Positions 8,619-17,477 of a stretch of 64,000 nucleotides of DNA are shown piece after piece. Position 1 is the stretch's first letter. Each line of letters starts with the position of its first letter. The translations under genes were made by a program, and so were the position numbers. Under the pieces are notes generated by a model. It was not told the DNA's origin. It saw only the letters and a program-made list of their open reading frames with translations, and did not search any database. This DNA is from Paradesulfitobacterium ferrireducens (GTDB lineage Bacteria; Bacillota; Desulfitobacteriia; Desulfitobacteriales; Desulfitobacteriaceae). Location: contig NZ_JAFLRH010000040.1 in assembly GCF_017310645.1 (NCBI RefSeq), positions 186,001 through 250,000 of the forward strand, given 5' to 3'.

Positions 8619-8688
8619 GGTGCGCCAAATTTTCAACCTGTCACAGGACATTCTCCTTATTCCATAATCTGGATAAGGAGGGATGCGT

Positions 8689-9282
8689 ATGCGCAGGGAA
8701 TATATCATTCAGCCTGGGGACAACTTCTTTCTCTTAGCCCGGCGTTTAGGGGGTACGTGTGAGGACTGGGTGCGCGCCAATGCCCACCTGGACCCGGTGA
8801 TGCTGCAAGTGGGGCAGAAAGTAGTGATGCCTGAGATTAAAGCCGAGCTAAAAAATAAAGAGCAGTATGCCCAAATGAGCACAGCCGCCGGAGAGGAATT
8901 CGCCGGGGAGCACTTTGATGAAATCGCCATGGAGATTGCGGGAGTCCAGTTTAAAGTCAAGCGCATCGGGGAGAGCAAAATTCCGCATGAAATCCATTTA
9001 ATTATGCCCCGGGCTGAAATCCGGCAGATACAGCCTTCAGGGCCGAACGGGCCGACCGAGGTGCAGATTATGCTAAGCAATGTCAATATTGTCCATTCTC
9101 CGCGCCTAATGAGCGAAGGCGTTGATAAAGCCGAGCGGGCAGAGACGGCTCAACGGGCCGGGCGGGCAGAGAGAGCTGAGGGAGCAACAAAAGCCGGCGC
9201 GGCTGAGGGATTCAGTGCGCAAACGGAAAGTGCGGATAGAGGCTATACCATGATCATTCCGCCAGGGCAGCAGTTCCGCTAG
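8689..9282 (+). CDS. LysM-domain protein (SafA/SpoVID-like)
   Basis: The ATG at 8689 is preferred because AAGGAGGG lies about 7 bases upstream; the ATG at 8683 is too close. Residues ~4-47 form a LysM domain (YIIQPGDNFFLLARRLGG ... LQVGQKVVMP) that binds N-acetylglucosamine polymers. The middle ~90 residues are unassigned. The tail is rich in Ala, Glu and Arg repeats (AERAETAQRAGRAERAEG). No signal peptide is seen, so it may act inside the cell, for example in the spore coat or cortex, as SafA/SpoVID-like proteins do; that is inference. Confidence 0.75.
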   Translation: MRREYIIQPGDNFFLLARRLGGTCEDWVRANAHLDPVMLQVGQKVVMPEIKAELKNKEQYAQMSTAAGEEFAGEHFDEIAMEIAGVQFKVKRIGESKIPHEIHLIMPRAEIRQIQPSGPNGPTEVQIMLSNVNIVHSPRLMSEGVDKAERAETAQRAGRAERAEGATKAGAAEGFSAQTESADRGYTMIIPPGQQFR

Positions 9283-9384
9283 AATACAAATTTAGTGACT
9301 AAATTCCGTTAATCGCGGAAAAGACTATGCTAAGGCGGGGAATTGTGTTAAAATTTTGGGGTGAGTGGCAAGGAAGTGGTTTGC

Positions 9385-9834
9385 GTGCAAAAAATAAGCG
9401 TGTTCCATGGTCCGAATCTCAATCTGCTGGGTCGCCGGGAGCCGGAACATTACGGGCGCTTAACTTTAGAAGAAATTAACGCCCGCTTGAAAGAGATGGC
9501 ACAGGCGGCCGGATTTGAAGCAGATTGCCGTCAGACCAACCACGAGGGAATTCTCTTGGATTGGATTCATACCCTTACCCCAGAGGATTTTCTTATTCTT
9601 AACCCCGGGGCTTTTACCCACACTAGTTATGCTTTGCGCGATGCGATTGCCGGAGTGAATGTCCCCGCACTTGAGGTGCATTTATCAAATATACATGCCC
9701 GGGAAGAGTTTAGATCGCGCTCCCTGATTGCCCCGGTCTGCCGCGGGCAGATCTCCGGCTTAGGAGCGGAAAGCTATGTCCTGGCGATGGATTATGCCAT
9801 TCGCTGGCTTCAAGGTCAGGGGGTGAAAAAATGA
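9385..9834 (+). CDS. aroQ: 3-dehydroquinate dehydratase, type II
   Basis: From GTG 9385, with AAGGA 10 bases upstream, the 149-residue product begins QKISVFHGPNLNLLG as type II dehydroquinases do; a GTG at 9361 would add eight residues. Signature elements are the lid loop GRREPEHYG with the catalytic Tyr, NPGAFTHTSYALRD, and EVHLSNIHAREEFR with the conserved His/Arg. It converts 3-dehydroquinate to 3-dehydroshikimate in the shikimate pathway and works as a dodecamer. It overlaps the next gene by four bases. Confidence 0.94.
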   Translation: MQKISVFHGPNLNLLGRREPEHYGRLTLEEINARLKEMAQAAGFEADCRQTNHEGILLDWIHTLTPEDFLILNPGAFTHTSYALRDAIAGVNVPALEVHLSNIHAREEFRSRSLIAPVCRGQISGLGAESYVLAMDYAIRWLQGQGVKK

Positions 9835-10892
9835 GCCGTCTAACCAAACTTCGCACAAAAATGACTTCGGAAAAGTTTGACGCTTTTTTGTGTATGCGCC
9901 CTGAAAATAGGCGCTACCTTAGCGGGTTTACCGGCAGCGCGGGGATGCTCTTAATTACCCAGGATCAAGCGTTTCTCTTGACCGATTTCCGCTATCTGGA
10001 GCAAGCTGCGGCTCAAGCTCCGGAATTCCAAGTCGTTAAAATCGGAAATGAGCCCTTTAAGACGTTGGCTGAGTTGGATCAGGGCATTGAAGTGCTGGGG
10101 TTTGAAGGGGATTTTGTTACCTTTGAAGAATACGGCAAGCTGGAGCAAAACTTTGCCCGGACCCGTCTTGTTTCGCGTCCGGAGCTTGTGAACCATTTGC
10201 GCTCCGTCAAGGAACCCTCTGAAATCGAGCTAATCAGGGAGGCTGTACGCATTGCCGATGATGCCTTCTCTGAGATTCTGCAGTTTATCTCAGTCGGCCA
10301 AACGGAAGCAGAGATCGCACTGCACCTGGAATTTTCGATGCGCCAGGCCGGTGCCAGCGGTCCGTCCTTTGATTTCATTGCTGCCTCCGGCTGGCGTTCC
10401 GCCATGCCGCACGGGGTTGCAAGCTCAAAAAAGGTGCAGCAGGGCGAATTTCTGACCCTGGATTATGGTGCGATTTATCAAGGGTATTGTTCAGACATAA
10501 CCCGTACTGTGTGCCTGGGAGAACCGGATGAGAAACAGCGTGCTCTTTATGACACCGTGCTTGCCGCCAACCGGGCAGGTATCGCTGCAGTAAGGCCGGG
10601 GCTCACCGGGAAGGAAGTTGACGCGGCCGCCCGCAAGTTGATTGAGGATGCCGGGTATGGGGAGTATTTCGGCCACGGCCTTGGCCATTCCGTAGGGCTC
10701 GCGATTCACGAAGGCCCGAACTTAAGCCCGCGGGAAGAAAGAGTACTTGAACCGGGAATGGTGGTGACCGTTGAGCCCGGAATCTATCTGCCGGATTATG
10801 GCGGCGTTCGCATCGAGGATATGGTGCTGGTAACCGAACAGGGTTGTGAAGTCTTGACGAAAGCGCCTAAAGACTTGATAATCATTAATTAG
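9831..10892 (+). CDS. M24 family aminopeptidase (Xaa-Pro aminopeptidase-like)
   Basis: A 353-residue protein: an N-terminal creatinase-like domain (residues ~1-125) and a C-terminal pita-bread metallopeptidase domain. Metal ligands are visible in LDYGAIYQGYCSDITRT, GHGLGHSVGL, VEPGIYLP and GVRIEDM. The family removes N-terminal residues before proline. The position between aroQ and efp is conserved across Firmicutes, where the gene is often called pepQ, yqhT or papA. The exact substrate is not visible. Confidence 0.92.
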   Translation: MSRLTKLRTKMTSEKFDAFLCMRPENRRYLSGFTGSAGMLLITQDQAFLLTDFRYLEQAAAQAPEFQVVKIGNEPFKTLAELDQGIEVLGFEGDFVTFEEYGKLEQNFARTRLVSRPELVNHLRSVKEPSEIELIREAVRIADDAFSEILQFISVGQTEAEIALHLEFSMRQAGASGPSFDFIAASGWRSAMPHGVASSKKVQQGEFLTLDYGAIYQGYCSDITRTVCLGEPDEKQRALYDTVLAANRAGIAAVRPGLTGKEVDAAARKLIEDAGYGEYFGHGLGHSVGLAIHEGPNLSPREERVLEPGMVVTVEPGIYLPDYGGVRIEDMVLVTEQGCEVLTKAPKDLIIIN

Positions 10893-10964
10893 GATCAAAC
10901 AAATCAGGAAAAACCGTTCACGGATATTTCCGGCTTGAACATGGATAAACTAAGTTATAAGTAG

Positions 10965-11012
10965 AATTTAGTAGTCAGAATTCAGTAGTCGGAATTCAGA
11001 ATTCAGAATCTC
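10965..11012. repeat. Degenerate short repeats in the gap before efp
   Basis: Within the 184-base gap (10893-11076) the motif (A/T)GTCAGAATTCAG and CAGAATTCAGAAT recurs four times in 48 bases. Related strings occur before spoVAF (62213-62348). The rest of the gap shows nothing else except the efp ribosome site. Confidence 0.55.
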
Positions 11013-11076
11013 GAGAAATACTTACAGATGATAAACAGGTTTATTGCAATACTATTTTTTAGGGGGAAAGGGAATT

Positions 11077-11634
11077 ATGATTTCTTCAAATGATTTCAAA
11101 ACCGGTCTGACCATTGAGCTTGACGGAGATGTGTTCACAATTATCGAATTCCAGCACGTAAAACCTGGCAAAGGGGCGGCTTTCGTACGCACCAAGCTTA
11201 AAAATGTCAAAACCGGAGCCGTGATCGAGCGCAAATTCAATGCGGGCGAGAAAGTTCCGAAAGCCCATGTGGAGCGGAGGGAAATGCAGTACCTCTATAA
11301 AGACGGGGATCATTATGTGGTGATGGATACAGAAAGCTATGAGCAAATGTCTCTGACCGCCGAGCAAATCGGGGACGGGATTAAATATTTGAAAGAAAAC
11401 ATGAACTTAGGAACCTTGTTCTTTGGCACCAATGTAATTGGAGTTGATTTACCGAATGCGGTAGTCCTGAAAGTCGTGGCTACAGAGCCTGGAATTAAAG
11501 GAGACACTGCTTCCGGCGGTTCCAAGCCTGCTACTTTGGAAACCGGCGCAGTGGTGCAGGTCCCGTTCTTTGTCAATGAAGGAGACGACCTTATTATTGA
11601 CACGCGTACAGGCAGCTACGTACAGCGCGCTTAA
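11077..11634 (+). CDS. efp: Translation elongation factor P
   Basis: From ATG 11077, with AGGGGGAAAGGGA just upstream, a 185-residue protein. Three-domain EF-P plan: N-terminal KOW-like domain with the modified lysine in HVKPGKGAA (Lys32), then two OB folds, ending in [12 protein letters not shown]. It relieves ribosome stalling at polyproline stretches. Lys32 is the site of aminopentanol modification in B. subtilis. A start at 11044 would add 11 unrelated residues. Confidence 0.96.
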   Translation: MISSNDFKTGLTIELDGDVFTIIEFQHVKPGKGAAFVRTKLKNVKTGAVIERKFNAGEKVPKAHVERREMQYLYKDGDHYVVMDTESYEQMSLTAEQIGDGIKYLKENMNLGTLFFGTNVIGVDLPNAVVLKVVATEPGIKGDTASGGSKPATLETGAVVQVPFFVNEGDDLIIDTRTGSYVQRA

Positions 11635-11718
11635 GTAGTACAATTTACGAAGCATTAAATGACCTTCTGCGGGGCAAGATTTGAATGTATTTGCCAGTGC
11701 AGGAGGTTTTTCATTGCT

Positions 11719-13374
11719 ATGAAACTGAGCGTAATTCCCCTGGGTGGAACGGGAGAAATCGGAAAAAACCTGATTGTCTTTGAATACGGGGAGTCGATTG
11801 TAGTCATCGACGGCGGGGTGAAGTTCCCGGATGACGAACTTTTGGGAATCGACTTAGTGATCCCGGACATTTCGTATTTAGAGAAACGCAAGGATAAAAT
11901 TAAAGGATTGTTCCTTACGCACGGGCACGAGGATCATATCGGGGGCTTGCCCTTTATTCTGCCGAAGCTGAATATCCCTGTTTACGGAACGAAATTAACG
12001 ATTGGTTTGGCCCGGGAGAAACTTAGAGAAAACAGCGGCTATCCCGAATCTTATTTACATATCATAGAACCCGGGGTGCCTGTGCGCACCGGGGATTTTG
12101 AGGTCGAAGGGTTTAGGGTGACTCACTCCGTGCCGGATGCTCTGGGCTATTCCCTGCTCACTCCGGTTGGACGGGTGATTTATACGGGGGATTTCAAAGT
12201 CGATTATACTCCAATTGATGGGGTAGAGATGGACTTGGGCAGGCTTGCGGCTTGGGGTCAGGAAGGGGTTTTGGCCTTGATCTGTGATTCCACCAACGCT
12301 GAACGGCCGGGCGTGACTATGTCCGAGAAAGTGGTGGGAGGTACCCTGCACGACTGGTTTGGCAAGGCCCAAGGGAAAATAATTATGGCCACGTTCGCAT
12401 CCAATGTTCACCGTATTCAGCAAGCGATTGACGCCGCCGAGCACTACAAGCGCAAGGTTAGCGTTGTCGGGCGCAGTATGGAGCAAGTGGTTAATGTAGC
12501 CCGGGAATTAGGGTATCTTCAGGTGCCGGATGACATCCTGATCGATAGTGCCGATGCCGCTAAAATCGCCTCTTCGCGCTTGCTTGTTCTAAGTACGGGC
12601 AGCCAGGGTGAGCCCATGGCCGCTTTAACCCGGATGGCTACCGGAAATCACCGGCAAGTGAATGTGATGCCGCAGGATATGGTGATTATTGCTGCGACTC
12701 CTGTACCGGGAAATGAGAAACTGATAGGGCGTACGATCAACCGCCTGTACCAGATTGGAGCAGAAGTGGTAAGCAAAGACCTGGCGCAGGTCCATGTCTC
12801 CGGGCATGCCAGCCAGGATGAGATCAAACTGGTTGTCCGGCTGACAAAACCCAGGTTTTTGATTCCGCATCACGGGGAGGTGCGCCACCAGGCGGCTTTC
12901 CGGCGGCTGGGCCATTCTTTGGGCTATAGTGACAAGGAGATTGCCATTACCGAGCTGGGTTCAAGGGTCGAGCTTTCTCCGGATGAGCTGTATCTTGGGG
13001 AAAGCGTGGAGGCAGGAAGCGTGTATGTTGACGGGTTGGGCATCGGAGACGTGGGACAAATTGTTTTGCGCGACCGGCAGCAGCTATCCCAGGACGGAGT
13101 CGTGGTCGTAGTCGCGGTGCTCAGCAAAAGCAACCCCTACAAGATTTCCTCCGGACCGGATATTATTTCGCGGGGATTTACCTTTATGAAAGGTGCCGGG
13201 GAGCTTGTAGAAGGCGGGAAAAAGGTGGTCGCTTCCGCTCTGGAAGCCCAGCTCAGTCGGGATAACTGGGAATGGGGCACCTTGAAAAGCGCAGTCTACG
13301 AATCCCTCAGCGGTTATCTGTGGCTGAAGACGCGGCGCCGGCCGATGATACTGCCGATTTTGCTCGAGCTATAG
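11719..13374 (+). CDS. rnj: Ribonuclease J family metallo-beta-lactamase nuclease
   Basis: About 551 residues from ATG 11719. The AGGAGG at 11701-11706 is 12 bases away, so a shorter-spaced non-ATG start (ATT at 11713) is possible. The metal-binding motif HGHEDH is at residues 68-73, with further motifs DSTNAERPG, a beta-CASP core (ATFASNVHRIQQAI) and RFLIPHHGEVRHQAAF. It is a 5'-3' exonuclease/endonuclease for RNA maturation and decay. Length matches RNase J1/J2 of B. subtilis; which paralog cannot be told. Confidence 0.94.
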   Translation: MKLSVIPLGGTGEIGKNLIVFEYGESIVVIDGGVKFPDDELLGIDLVIPDISYLEKRKDKIKGLFLTHGHEDHIGGLPFILPKLNIPVYGTKLTIGLAREKLRENSGYPESYLHIIEPGVPVRTGDFEVEGFRVTHSVPDALGYSLLTPVGRVIYTGDFKVDYTPIDGVEMDLGRLAAWGQEGVLALICDSTNAERPGVTMSEKVVGGTLHDWFGKAQGKIIMATFASNVHRIQQAIDAAEHYKRKVSVVGRSMEQVVNVARELGYLQVPDDILIDSADAAKIASSRLLVLSTGSQGEPMAALTRMATGNHRQVNVMPQDMVIIAATPVPGNEKLIGRTINRLYQIGAEVVSKDLAQVHVSGHASQDEIKLVVRLTKPRFLIPHHGEVRHQAAFRRLGHSLGYSDKEIAITELGSRVELSPDELYLGESVEAGSVYVDGLGIGDVGQIVLRDRQQLSQDGVVVVVAVLSKSNPYKISSGPDIISRGFTFMKGAGELVEGGKKVVASALEAQLSRDNWEWGTLKSAVYESLSGYLWLKTRRRPMILPILLEL

Positions 13375-13386
13375 CAACGCCCCCGA

Positions 13387-13420
13387 GCCTGGTATTAAGA
13401 ACCAGGCCCTTTCTATTTTA
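13387..13420 (+). terminator. Probable terminator after the RNase J gene
   Basis: GCCTGGT (13387-13393) pairs with ACCAGGC (13401-13407), followed by CCTTTCTATTTTA, a moderately T-rich tail. Confidence 0.55.
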
Positions 13421-13497
13421 AATATGGAGATTCTGGGAGTAAAGCATGTCTAAAACTGACTTTAGGAACATACCTTTCTATCAAGGAGGGACAAAGG

Positions 13498-14493
13498 TTG
13501 TTGCTGCATGTTAATTCATCCTTACCTTTTGAATGGATAAAGATAGCTCACTGGTTTGGAGGGAATTTAAGCAGAATCTTCGCCCATACCTCTAGGATTT
13601 CTGCAGCTGATATCGAGGAAATCCGGCTGCGGATCGGACAACCTCTGTTGCTTCAAGGGTGTAAGGGTGATATTTTCCTCAATGCTTCCGGAAATCCTTG
13701 CCGCCAGAAAGAGGCTTATTATATCACCCATGAAGACTTGGCCTTGACTCTTGAACGCCTGACCCAAAGCTCATTGTATGCGGCTGAGGAAAAACTGAAA
13801 CAAGGTTTTTTGACTCTCCCGGGAGGGCATAGAGTCGGAGTTGTGGGAGAGGCGGTGCTGCGGGGGCGAGAAATTCAGACCTTGAAGCACATCTCGGCCC
13901 TTAACTTCCGTTTGGCGCGGGAAATCAGGGGCAGGGCCAGAGAGTTAATCCCTTATCTTCTTAAACCGGACGGGGAGTTGTGTCATACCCTTATCCTCTC
14001 GGCGCCAAGGGCCGGCAAGACCACCTTGCTGAGAGACCTGATCTGCTTTTTAAGTTCAGGTGTCCCGGAGTTGGGTTTGCGCGGGCAGACCTTAGGAGTT
14101 GTGGATGAGCGCGGAGAATTAGCGGGGATGCACCAGGGAATTCCGACGTATGATCTTGGACCGCGTACCGATATTTTGGATGGATGCCCTAAGGCGATAG
14201 GCATGAGTATGCTGGTGCGTTCAATGGCTCCCCAAATTATTGCAGTGGATGAACTGGGGCATGTGGATGATGTCCAGGCGCTCACTGACGCGATTCGAAC
14301 CGGAGTAAAAATATTAGCGACCGCTCACGCCTCTTCCCGTGAGGAAGCCCTTGAGAGGCCGACTTTGGCAGGCTTGTTTAAAGAACAGGTGTTTTCCCGG
14401 ATAGTGCTCTTAAACCGTGAGCAAGGGCCGGGAACAATCGCCGGGGTCTATGATACCTTGAACGGAAGAAACCTTTACACGAGAACAGAGTGA
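13498..14493 (+). CDS. spoIIIAA: Stage III sporulation protein AA (ATPase of the SpoIIIA channel)
   Basis: A 331-residue protein that opens the eight-gene spoIIIA operon. TTG start at 13498 with AAGGAGGG seven bases upstream. ATPase region: Walker A-like APRAGKT at residues ~169-175, Walker B-like TLGVVDERGEL, and QIIAVDELGHV. It resembles secretion ATPases and is thought to power the channel that connects mother cell and forespore. In B. subtilis this operon is under sigma E. I saw no convincing sigma-E promoter here. Confidence 0.95.
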   Translation: MLLHVNSSLPFEWIKIAHWFGGNLSRIFAHTSRISAADIEEIRLRIGQPLLLQGCKGDIFLNASGNPCRQKEAYYITHEDLALTLERLTQSSLYAAEEKLKQGFLTLPGGHRVGVVGEAVLRGREIQTLKHISALNFRLAREIRGRARELIPYLLKPDGELCHTLILSAPRAGKTTLLRDLICFLSSGVPELGLRGQTLGVVDERGELAGMHQGIPTYDLGPRTDILDGCPKAIGMSMLVRSMAPQIIAVDELGHVDDVQALTDAIRTGVKILATAHASSREEALERPTLAGLFKEQVFSRIVLLNREQGPGTIAGVYDTLNGRNLYTRTE

Positions 14494-14525
14494 ACGGTTA
14501 ATAGCTCGATTAAGAGGAGGAATCT

Positions 14526-15035
14526 ATGCTTGTTCTAGGATATGTAGGGCTAATCGCCGGCTGCGGCGGAATCGGCCTCATTATAGCAGCCCGCATTAAA
14601 CGCAGGCCCCAGGAACTGCGGGAATTCCTGACCGCTCTTGCCCTTTTGGATACCGAGATTGTCTGGGGGGCGACTCCGCTGCCGGAGGCTTTTGCGACCT
14701 TGGAAGAACGCCTGGAAAAACCTTGGCAGGGATTTTTTGCTGAGCTAAAGGAGCGGCTGTTAAATGGAGAAAGTGCTGCCGTGGCCTGGAAAGGTGCCAT
14801 CCGCTCCCAAAAGGGGCAGTTTGCCTTGAATAAAGAAGATTGGCTGGTGGTTCAAGACGTCGGTAAAGGATTGGGGCAATCTGACCGCCAACAGCAGCAT
14901 AAACAATTGGAGCTGGTGCAGAGACAACTTACCTTGCTTCAGGAACAAGCAGGGGCTTGGGCGGAAAAACAGGGGAAAATGTGGAGCTATCTCGGGTTTC
15001 TCTGTGGGCTCGCAGTCGTAATTATTCTTGTCTAA
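14526..15035 (+). CDS. spoIIIAB: Stage III sporulation protein AB
   Basis: A 169-residue protein with an N-terminal membrane anchor (LVLGYVGLIAGCGGIGLIIAA), a GspF-like cytoplasmic helical region (REFLTALALLDTEIVWGATPL) and a C-terminal membrane helix. AGAGGAGG precedes the ATG. It is the putative platform protein of the SpoIIIA channel. The LDTEI-W-x-TPLPEA motif is typical of SpoIIIAB. Confidence 0.93.
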   Translation: MLVLGYVGLIAGCGGIGLIIAARIKRRPQELREFLTALALLDTEIVWGATPLPEAFATLEERLEKPWQGFFAELKERLLNGESAAVAWKGAIRSQKGQFALNKEDWLVVQDVGKGLGQSDRQQQHKQLELVQRQLTLLQEQAGAWAEKQGKMWSYLGFLCGLAVVIILV

Positions 15036-15062
15036 ATACGGAACATCAAGGAGGAGAAGGGT

Positions 15063-15260
15063 ATGAGTTTTAACATTGTACTGACGGTAGCCGGAATCGG
15101 GATTTTAGTTGGAATTTTAGTCATGCTTCTCAATGAATCAGGACGTAAGGAAATGGCACAGGCTGTGACCATTTTAGGTGTAGTGGTCGCGCTTTACATT
15201 GTTGTGCAGTCGATTTCTGACTTGTTTAGCTTGGTTAAGAGCGTATTCCAGTTATATTAG
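15063..15260 (+). CDS. spoIIIAC: Stage III sporulation protein AC
   Basis: A 65-residue protein of exactly the family size, with two predicted membrane helices (IVLTVAGIGILVGILVMLL and MAQAVTILGVVVALYIVV). AGGAGAAGG precedes the start. Third gene of the spoIIIA operon; a channel component in the outer forespore membrane. Confidence 0.93.
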   Translation: MSFNIVLTVAGIGILVGILVMLLNESGRKEMAQAVTILGVVVALYIVVQSISDLFSLVKSVFQLY

Positions 15261-15271
15261 GAGGACGCAAG

Positions 15272-15658
15272 GTGGATATCTGGCAAATCGTAGGCCTAGC
15301 ATTGATTGTTACAGTAATTGGCGTTGTCTTGCGCCAGTTCCGGCCGGAAATCGCCCTCCAATTAACGATTCTTGCCGGAGTCACTATCTTTCTGCTTATC
15401 CTGGGGAAGATCAAGATCATCATCGAGCTTCTGCAAAACTTAGCTGACCAAGCCAGCATTAGCTCCTATTATTTACTGATTGTGCTTAAGATTGTGGGAA
15501 TAGCTTATGTGTCAGAATTCGGGGCCCAGATCTGCCGGGATGCCGGGGAAGGGGCCCTGGCCAGTAAAGTGGAGATTGCAGCCAAGGTGACGGTGCTGAT
15601 CTTAGCTATTCCTATCATTACAGCGATTCTGGAATCCTTGATCCGGCTTTTGGGGTGA
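15272..15658 (+). CDS. spoIIIAD: Stage III sporulation protein AD
   Basis: A 128-residue polytopic protein, with a GTG start at 15272 after TAGGAGGACGCAAG. Hydrophobic segments near residues 4-22, 29-47 and 62-82 plus a C-terminal helix (VTVLILAIPIITAILESLI). It has the FGAQICRDAGEGALASKVE core conserved in SpoIIIAD. It is thought to be part of the SpoIIIA channel export apparatus. Confidence 0.93.
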   Translation: MDIWQIVGLALIVTVIGVVLRQFRPEIALQLTILAGVTIFLLILGKIKIIIELLQNLADQASISSYYLLIVLKIVGIAYVSEFGAQICRDAGEGALASKVEIAAKVTVLILAIPIITAILESLIRLLG

Positions 15659-15667
15659 GGTGAAAAA

Positions 15668-16837
15668 ATGGCTCGTGTGCTCGTAATGTTTTTCTTTTTT
15701 TTGATTTTCAGTGGGACAACTGCCCCGCCACCGGTTTATGCTGGAGAACAAACTCAATCCGAAAGTGTGGATATTGCCCAGGAACTCGATCTGACTCAAA
15801 TCCGGGCTTTCCTGGAGAAAATTGACGCGGATGTCGAGCAGTCTTTGCCCGGGTTTTCTCTAAGCCAAATGTTCGAGGACGTAAAGGCGGGAAAGTTAAA
15901 CTGGCAGCCGGATCAATTAGGCAAAGCTTTGCTTACTTTTTTAACCCGTGAAATTCTGAATACCGGGCCTTTAATCGGGAAATTGCTTATTCTCGCTGTT
16001 TTATGTGCTGTCCTGACTCAACTGCAGTCCGCTTTCGGTGGCAGTATCGGGAAAATGTCCGAGATGATGGCCTATCTGGTGCTGCTCGGAATCGCTCTCG
16101 CTTCCTTTCAAGTGACGATGGAGATGAGCCGGGGTGCGATCGATCAAATGGTTGGTTTGATGCAGGCCTCTTTCCCGGTGATGCTGACCCTGCTTTTAAC
16201 CATGGGGAATATAACGACAGCCGCCTTGTTTAAGCCGCTGGTCATGGGCAGTCTCACTTTTTTGGCTACCTTGGTTAAAACCGTGGTCCTCCCTCTCTTT
16301 TTCCTCAGTGCGGTGCTGCATTTATTCAATAATATCTCGGAACAGTTCAAAGTCAGTAAATTGGCCGGGTTTATGGAATTTATCGGGAAAATCAGTCTGG
16401 GCTTGACTTTGACGCTGTTTATCGGGTTTATGGCTATAGAGGGGGCGACCGGCGGGGTAGCAGACGGAGTGGCCTTACGCACAGCCAAATATTCAGCCGA
16501 TTTGATTCCGGTCGTGGGCAAATTTTTCAAAGATGCGGTGGAGCTGGTGGTGACTTCCGGGCTCTTAATCAGAAATGCCCTGGGGATTGTAGCGATTATT
16601 GCGATTGCGTTCATCACCTTAAGCCCGATCGTCAAGATTTTGGCCATGATGTTTGCCTTCCGCATATCGGCGGCCCTGATCGAGCCGCTAGGAGAGAAGT
16701 ATTTGGCAGACAGTCTCCAGACTATGGCTAAAAGCCTGATCTATATATCCGGTTCGGTGGCCACAGTAGGGATTATGTTTTTCGTCATGGTGGCCGTGGT
16801 TGTCGGGGCCGGAAATTTAAGCGTGATGCTGCGTTAG
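15668..16837 (+). CDS. spoIIIAE: Stage III sporulation protein AE
   Basis: A 389-residue protein with an N-terminal signal-like segment (VLVMFFFFLIFSGTTAPPPVYA), a soluble part and seven or more hydrophobic helices from about residue 95 onward. It has the family's usual length. GGTGAGGTGA lies before the ATG at 15668, ten bases after the spoIIIAD stop. It is thought to be a large membrane component of the channel. A second short copy of GATGCTGCGTTA follows its stop codon (16838-16856). Confidence 0.93.
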   Translation: MARVLVMFFFFLIFSGTTAPPPVYAGEQTQSESVDIAQELDLTQIRAFLEKIDADVEQSLPGFSLSQMFEDVKAGKLNWQPDQLGKALLTFLTREILNTGPLIGKLLILAVLCAVLTQLQSAFGGSIGKMSEMMAYLVLLGIALASFQVTMEMSRGAIDQMVGLMQASFPVMLTLLLTMGNITTAALFKPLVMGSLTFLATLVKTVVLPLFFLSAVLHLFNNISEQFKVSKLAGFMEFIGKISLGLTLTLFIGFMAIEGATGGVADGVALRTAKYSADLIPVVGKFFKDAVELVVTSGLLIRNALGIVAIIAIAFITLSPIVKILAMMFAFRISAALIEPLGEKYLADSLQTMAKSLIYISGSVATVGIMFFVMVAVVVGAGNLSVMLR

Positions 16838-16877
16838 ATCCTGATGCTGCGTTAATTAGGCAGGTGTTGGAGAGATC

Positions 16878-17432
16878 ATGGAAACATTACAGAACTTAGT
16901 ACGCAACCTGGCAGTGGTGCTCCTGTTGGCAGGCTTTCTGGAAATGCTCTTGCCCAATAGCTCAATGCGCGGTTTTGTGAAACTGGTGATGGGTTTATTC
17001 GTCATATCTGCCGTACTCGGACCGGTTACTGATTTTTTGCGGGCTCCGCTGGCCATGGGGGTGCCGGCTTGGAACATGACTGCCTCCCAGGATTTGCCGG
17101 TCATGGCCAACGGACAGGAAGTGAAAGCAGGTCAGAATGCGGTGCAGGAGCAGTTCCGGAGAATCATTGTGAACCAGGTTCAAGCTTTGGTGGTGACGGT
17201 AAAGGGTGTAAGTGACGCCCAGGTAGAGGTGGAATTTGAAGAGGGCGCGAAGGGACTGACCGAACAGCCACGGATTGCCTGGATCCGAGTTAAGCTGGAC
17301 GGAGTGAGGCCGATTGAGCCGGTGAAGATCGGAGAGGCTTCACCGGAGCTTTCCGCGCGGGCAGGGGAAGTGCGGCGGCAGGTCGCGTTATTTATGGGGC
17401 TGCCGGAAGACAAGGTGATTGTGGACGAATAG
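16878..17432 (+). CDS. spoIIIAF: Stage III sporulation protein AF
   Basis: A 184-residue protein with two N-terminal membrane helices (residues ~9-28 and ~35-52: VLLLAGFLEMLLPNS, LVMGLFVISAVLGPV) and a soluble C-terminal domain with the QVEVEFEEGAKG...WIRVKLDG pattern of SpoIIIAF. In the B. subtilis channel it is thought to form a ring-like soluble domain. It lies sixth in the operon. Confidence 0.92.
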   Translation: METLQNLVRNLAVVLLLAGFLEMLLPNSSMRGFVKLVMGLFVISAVLGPVTDFLRAPLAMGVPAWNMTASQDLPVMANGQEVKAGQNAVQEQFRRIIVNQVQALVVTVKGVSDAQVEVEFEEGAKGLTEQPRIAWIRVKLDGVRPIEPVKIGEASPELSARAGEVRRQVALFMGLPEDKVIVDE

Positions 17433-17477
17433 GCATCGAGTATAGACAATTGAAAACCATTAAAAGGAGGAAGAGCT

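Noticed and set aside
13440..13480. Possible sigma-E -10 (CATACCTT) before spoIIIAA
   Set aside because: The transcription start would fall on the ribosome site, and no -35 at 13-14 bases is present.
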